From Acidobacteriota bacterium (GTDB taxonomy: Bacteria; Acidobacteriota; Terriglobia; Terriglobales; Acidobacteriaceae), in contig JAJZAL010000221.1 of assembly GCA_021799405.1 (NCBI GenBank), positions 1 to 8,691 on the forward strand: a stretch of DNA of 8,691 nt, given 5' to 3'. The notes beneath the pieces are model-generated. The model did not search any database, was not told where the DNA came from, and saw only the letters and a list, made by a program, of their open reading frames with translations. Positions within the stretch are counted from its first letter, which is position 1. Each line of letters begins with the position of its first letter. Below, one piece after another: positions 5,568 through 8,691 of this stretch. Both the position numbers and the translations under genes were made by a program.

Positions 5568-7826
5568 ATGGTTCGTGACGAAGATGCTCTTGAATATCAC
5601 GCGTCGGCCCCATCTGGAAAAATCTCAATCTCAGCCACCAAGCCCTGCCTGACGCAGAGAGACTTGAGTCTGGCTTACACCCCTGGGGTGGCAGCTCCTT
5701 GTATGGCCATCCATGGTGAGCCGGATCTCGTCTACAAGTACACGGCCAAGTCCAATCTTGTGGCTGTTGTATCAAACGGAACTGCGGTCCTCGGGTTGGG
5801 CAACATCGGTCCGGCGGCGGGTAAGCCGGTGATGGAGGGAAAGGCGATCCTCTTCAAACGGTTTGCTGATATTGATGTATTCGATCTCGAGCTGGCAGCC
5901 AACGATCCTCTCGACGTAATCCGTGCCTGCCAGATGCTCGAACCGACTTTTGGCGGCATCAATCTCGAAGACATCAAGGCGCCGGAGTGCTTCCTTATTG
6001 AAGAGGAGTTGCGCCGGACATTGAAGATTCCCGTCTTTCACGACGACCAGCATGGCACCGCGATCATCTCCGGGGCAGCACTTCTGAACGGGCTGGAGCT
6101 TGCCGGCAAAGCGATTGAGTCGGTTCGGATTGTAGTGAACGGCGCCGGAGCCAGCGCCATCTCCTGTGCAGAACACTTCATTCGACTGGGCGCACTTCGT
6201 GAGAATATCCTGATGTGCGATTCCAAAGGAGTTCTCTATGAAGGTCGCCAGGAGGGTATGAATGCCTACAAGATGCGCTTCGTGCGGCCAACTCATCTTC
6301 GAACTCTGGCGGAAGCTCTTGTTGATGCAGATGTCTTCGTAGGCCTTTCAACGGGGAACTGCGTTACGGCCGAGATGGTGTCGCGGATGGCGCCGACTCC
6401 GCTCGTCTTCGCGCTGGCGAATCCTGTTCCGGAAATCGACTACGAGCAGACGATTGCCGCGCGTCCCGATGCCATCGTTGCCACCGGCAGATCCGATTAT
6501 CCTAACCAGGTGAACAATGTTCTGGGCTTCCCGGCGATTTTCCGCGGAGCGCTCGATGCACGCGCAACCGAAATCAACCCAGCGATGATGCTCGCGGCAA
6601 CCCGGGCAATTTCCAGTCTGGCGAAAGAGGATGTTCCGGAATCCGTATGCCGAATCTACGGGCTTGATGACCTGAGTTTTGGCAGGGACTACATCATCCC
6701 CAAGCCCTTTGACCCTCGTGTCGTGGTGCGCGAGGCGGTTGCAGTTGCGGCGGCAGCGATCGACTCTGGCGTAGCTCGCATCAACCTCGATCTGGAGGAA
6801 TACCGGCAGAGTCTCGAGAAGCGGCTCAACCTTGATCTGGGGGTTACGCGGATACTGATTCGAAAGGCTCGCACCAAGCCCTGCCGCATCGTCTTTCCGG
6901 AAGGAGAAAACCGGACCGTTTTGCGTGCGTGCCGGGTCCTGGTCGATGAGCAGATCGCCAAGCCCGTACTTCTGGGAAACTCCAGCACGATTCGGGAACG
7001 CGTCGCAGAGCTTCATCTCGACCCCAATTCACTGGAGATAGTGGACGCGGAGACGCAGCCCCGGCACTCCATCTACATTGACGAACTTGTGCGCTTGCGG
7101 CAGCGCAAAGGTGTAACGCGAACCGAAGCCGAAGATCTCATAAAGAGCCGCAACATCCTTGGCGCTTTGATGGTGCAACTGAATGACGCTGACGCAATCG
7201 TCACCGGCTTGACGACTCACTATCCCGATACCATACGCCCTCTGCTGCAAGTTATTCCTTTGCGGGCAGGGATACGGAAGGCATCGGGCTTATATCTGGC
7301 CATCACGCCGCGTGGGAAGCTCTACTTTCTTGCCGACTGCACTGTGAACATCGAGCCGTCCGCCGAGGATCTGGCCGAAATCGCGGTCTGCGCCGCGGAT
7401 ACGGCCCGCCGCTTCGATGTCGAACCACGCGTTGCGTTGCTTTCCTTCTCCAATTTCGGCAGCAGCCGGCATCCATCTCCGGATAGAGTGCGCAGGGCGG
7501 TTGAAATCGTTCGCGAACGATGCCCGGAGTTGATCGTTGACGGCGAAATGCAGGCAGACACAGCCGTGCTCCCTGAACGAATTGCAGAGACCTATCCGTT
7601 CAGCACCCTGCGCGGCGGGGCCAATGTACTGGTGTTCCCGAGCCTGGATGCTGGAAACATCGCCTACAAGTTGCTGGGATGCATGGGAGGAGCACAAATG
7701 ATTGGCCCCGTTCTCATGGGACTTTCGCGGCCGGCGCATGTGCTTCAGCGCGGCTCTTCTGTATCCGATGTGGTGAATCTGGCAGCACTGGCCGCCATTG
7801 AGGCTCACGATATCTCGCGCCAATGA
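5568..7826 (+). CDS. maeB: NADP-dependent malic enzyme with C-terminal phosphotransacetylase-like domain
   Basis: The product is 752 residues, the usual length for MaeB. ATG 5568 is the only good start: an in-frame stop lies at 5520-5522, and GGGGAGA at 5550-5556 is a somewhat distant Shine-Dalgarno. It catalyses (S)-malate + NADP+ to pyruvate + CO2 + NADPH in the cytoplasm. The malic domain (about 20-150) shows [11 protein letters not shown] with Tyr37, and MEGKAILF with Lys92, the expected acid/base residues. The metal ligands are expected at Glu134-Asp135 (LEDIKAPE) and in FHDDQHGTA (159-160). The nucleotide-binding fold (about 165-400) has GAGASA at 192-197, NPVPEI and [12 protein letters not shown]. 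Residues about 430-750 match the phosphotransacetylase fold, with IVFPEGEN and SFSNFGSS. In MaeB this domain is regulatory (acetyl-CoA sensing in known members) rather than a working Pta. The gene stands alone and looks complete. Confidence 0.95.
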   Translation: MVRDEDALEYHASAPSGKISISATKPCLTQRDLSLAYTPGVAAPCMAIHGEPDLVYKYTAKSNLVAVVSNGTAVLGLGNIGPAAGKPVMEGKAILFKRFADIDVFDLELAANDPLDVIRACQMLEPTFGGINLEDIKAPECFLIEEELRRTLKIPVFHDDQHGTAIISGAALLNGLELAGKAIESVRIVVNGAGASAISCAEHFIRLGALRENILMCDSKGVLYEGRQEGMNAYKMRFVRPTHLRTLAEALVDADVFVGLSTGNCVTAEMVSRMAPTPLVFALANPVPEIDYEQTIAARPDAIVATGRSDYPNQVNNVLGFPAIFRGALDARATEINPAMMLAATRAISSLAKEDVPESVCRIYGLDDLSFGRDYIIPKPFDPRVVVREAVAVAAAAIDSGVARINLDLEEYRQSLEKRLNLDLGVTRILIRKARTKPCRIVFPEGENRTVLRACRVLVDEQIAKPVLLGNSSTIRERVAELHLDPNSLEIVDAETQPRHSIYIDELVRLRQRKGVTRTEAEDLIKSRNILGALMVQLNDADAIVTGLTTHYPDTIRPLLQVIPLRAGIRKASGLYLAITPRGKLYFLADCTVNIEPSAEDLAEIAVCAADTARRFDVEPRVALLSFSNFGSSRHPSPDRVRRAVEIVRERCPELIVDGEMQADTAVLPERIAETYPFSTLRGGANVLVFPSLDAGNIAYKLLGCMGGAQMIGPVLMGLSRPAHVLQRGSSVSDVVNLAALAAIEAHDISRQ

Positions 7827-8226
7827 GCCAAGGCTTCTGATGCAATCGCCCAGCCGAATCTTGTGCAGTGGCGCCGCATCCGCCGCTGCACAAACAATGG
7901 AGTGGGCTGAAAGAGGAAAGAGGACATTCTGCGCCGGAGATTACAGCCGCGAAGTATCTCGGGCATGTTACGAGCGCCGTCGAGAGAGCGTGCCTTATAA
8001 GCAAATCAGTATCAGGCGGATCTGATTGCGTAGTGACGGCGCACGTGCAATCCGCTTGATTTCAGTACGGCCTGCGGAGGTTCACATTCAAACTTACGGT
8101 GGAAGCAAGAACTCAGTCAGAAAACTTCTCTGCTCCGCATGGCATCCAATTGCACTCCGTTGGATATCGTACCGGCAACCTGATCTCTGCCAACCCAAAG
8201 AACACAGACCGCGTTCTCAGCCTTGG
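7827..8226. other. Convergent intergenic region without a convincing gene
   Basis: These 400 bp lie between the ends of two convergent genes. Besides the 7861-7893 hairpin, they contain an 8-bp palindrome GCACGTGC (8041-8048). They also contain a weak 6-bp inverted repeat ATCCAA (8144-8149) / TTGGAT (8160-8165), about 60-80 nt beyond the stop of the leftward propeller gene. Short open frames here (7798-8025, 7868-8059, 8026-8289) have no Shine-Dalgarno, no family resemblance and overlap real genes or each other. No RNA gene was recognised. Confidence 0.5.
7861..7893 (+). terminator. Strong hairpin after the malic enzyme gene
   Basis: Bases 7861-7873 pair with 7881-7893 to give a 13-bp stem (outer 8 bp TTGTGCAG / CTGCACAA perfect, one T-G wobble, then GGCG/CGCC) with a 7-nt loop. 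It starts 34 nt after the malic enzyme stop, the usual place for a terminator. There is no T-run after it on either strand, so it may act with Rho or protect the 3' end. Confidence 0.55.
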
Positions 8227-8691
8227 CTAGAATTTGATGCCATTTCCTCCAAAATCAACCCAACCGTTCCAGTTCCCTCCGCCCAATGATTGCCAGTTGG
8301 ACCAGACGTCCCCATTGGCGCCTACGCCGAACAACTGGATGCGCCCATCCGCGGTGTTGCCCGCCGCAAGTTGCGTTGGCTCGATAGAACCTCCGAGATC
8401 GATGGGATTTCCCCAATTGCCGCCAGGTGTGAGTTGCGATACGCTCACAACCCTCTCTCCCTGAGGGCCAGAACCGGCATCGATTGAATCGAGCGGAATC
8501 GCCGATACAGAAAAGCCAAAGATTTCTAGACGTCCATCATTGTTCTGACCAACAACGAAGCCCGGCTTTAATCTGAGGCTGGCAATCGCATTCCAGCTGC
8601 CCCAAGGCCCACCGGGCGCCTGCTGCGCAATGTGCCACACAAGTCTGCCCGTCCCGACGCCAAATACTTCCAGGCGCCCATCGAGGTTTCG
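8227..8691 (-). CDS. Beta-propeller (PLL/tectonin-like) repeat protein, C-terminal part (runs off right edge)
   Basis: This is the last 154 codons of a leftward gene whose start lies beyond the right edge. The frame stays open through the edge, so the GTG at 8640 is internal and not the start. Three repeat units are visible, opening DGRLEVFGVG (4-13), DGRLEIFGFS (52-61) and DGRIQLFGVG (115-124). Each ends in a G-G-x-W or G-P-W-G-S-W type segment such as GGNWNGWVDFGG. This is the blade pattern of Trp-rich beta-propellers of the PLL lectin / tectonin-like kind, which typically bind glycans or sit in secreted or surface proteins. The first two repeats start 48 residues apart, but the second and third 63 apart, so the middle blade carries an insertion of about 15 residues. 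The protein ends soon after the last blade (GGNGIKF). What precedes the propeller is not visible, so its overall job is unknown. It converges on the malic enzyme gene and is not in its operon. Confidence 0.7.
   Translation of the reverse strand, partial: RNLDGRLEVFGVGTGRLVWHIAQQAPGGPWGSWNAIASLRLKPGFVVGQNNDGRLEIFGFSVSAIPLDSIDAGSGPQGERVVSVSQLTPGGNWGNPIDLGGSIEPTQLAAGNTADGRIQLFGVGANGDVWSNWQSLGGGNWNGWVDFGGNGIKF

Noticed and set aside
6348..7016. 222-codon minus-strand open frame inside the malic enzyme gene, with similar ones at 5772-6296 and 7290-7823
   Set aside because: These are antisense shadows of a strongly coding gene with a clear family match, and they have no motifs of their own.
8234..8487. 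Plus-strand open frames opposite the propeller gene
   Set aside because: The minus frame carries three clear DGR-type repeats. The plus frames are Pro/Ser-rich shadows.

Overview
The window looks like chromosomal DNA from a soil-type bacterium, most plausibly an Acidobacteriota (Terriglobia-like) genome. The pointers are moderate GC, Tat-like MDRR-F-K leaders, large secreted glycosidase-like proteins, a phosphomannose-isomerase-like cupin protein and a propeller protein with DGRLEVFG repeats. This placement rests on remembered family distributions, not on a marker gene. No tRNA, rRNA, CRISPR array, insertion sequence or phage gene is visible.

Left part (1-914). The 5' end of a minus-strand gene for a cupin / class I mannose-6-phosphate-isomerase-like protein runs off the left edge. 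It is followed by a 506-bp divergent intergenic region. This region has a good sigma70-like promoter for each direction: TTGACG-N16-TATAAG leftward and TTGACA-N18-TATAGT rightward. The rightward transcript would carry a leader of about 230 nt containing a short imperfect direct repeat and a 10-bp palindrome.

Centre (915-5299). Two tandem paralogues of 723 and 727 residues, 29 bp apart and each with its own Shine-Dalgarno, form a probable operon. Both have a Tat-like leader, an N-terminal beta-rich domain, a TIM-barrel-like core and a C-terminal beta domain. They best fit the poorly characterised DUF6259 / glycoside-hydrolase-like proteins. A conserved Asp (WD-E or FD-E motif) and a Glu (SGEG or AGEG motif) lie 51 residues apart in both and are the best catalytic candidates. 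The loop just after the Glu differs between copies, which suggests related but non-identical substrates. With the divergent sugar-isomerase-like gene this could be a small glycan-use locus, with exported hydrolases plus a cytoplasmic sugar enzyme. The substrate cannot be read from the sequence.

Right part (5300-8691). After a GC-rich 268-bp gap with a probable terminator hairpin comes a 752-residue MaeB-type NADP-malic enzyme with a C-terminal phosphotransacetylase-like domain, an ordinary central-metabolism gene. A 13-bp-stem hairpin follows its stop. A 400-bp gap with no convincing gene then separates it from the 3' end of a convergent minus-strand gene. That gene encodes a PLL/tectonin-like beta-propeller protein continuing past the right edge.

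The item most worth follow-up is the tandem DUF6259-like pair. The rest is recognisable housekeeping or partial genes.
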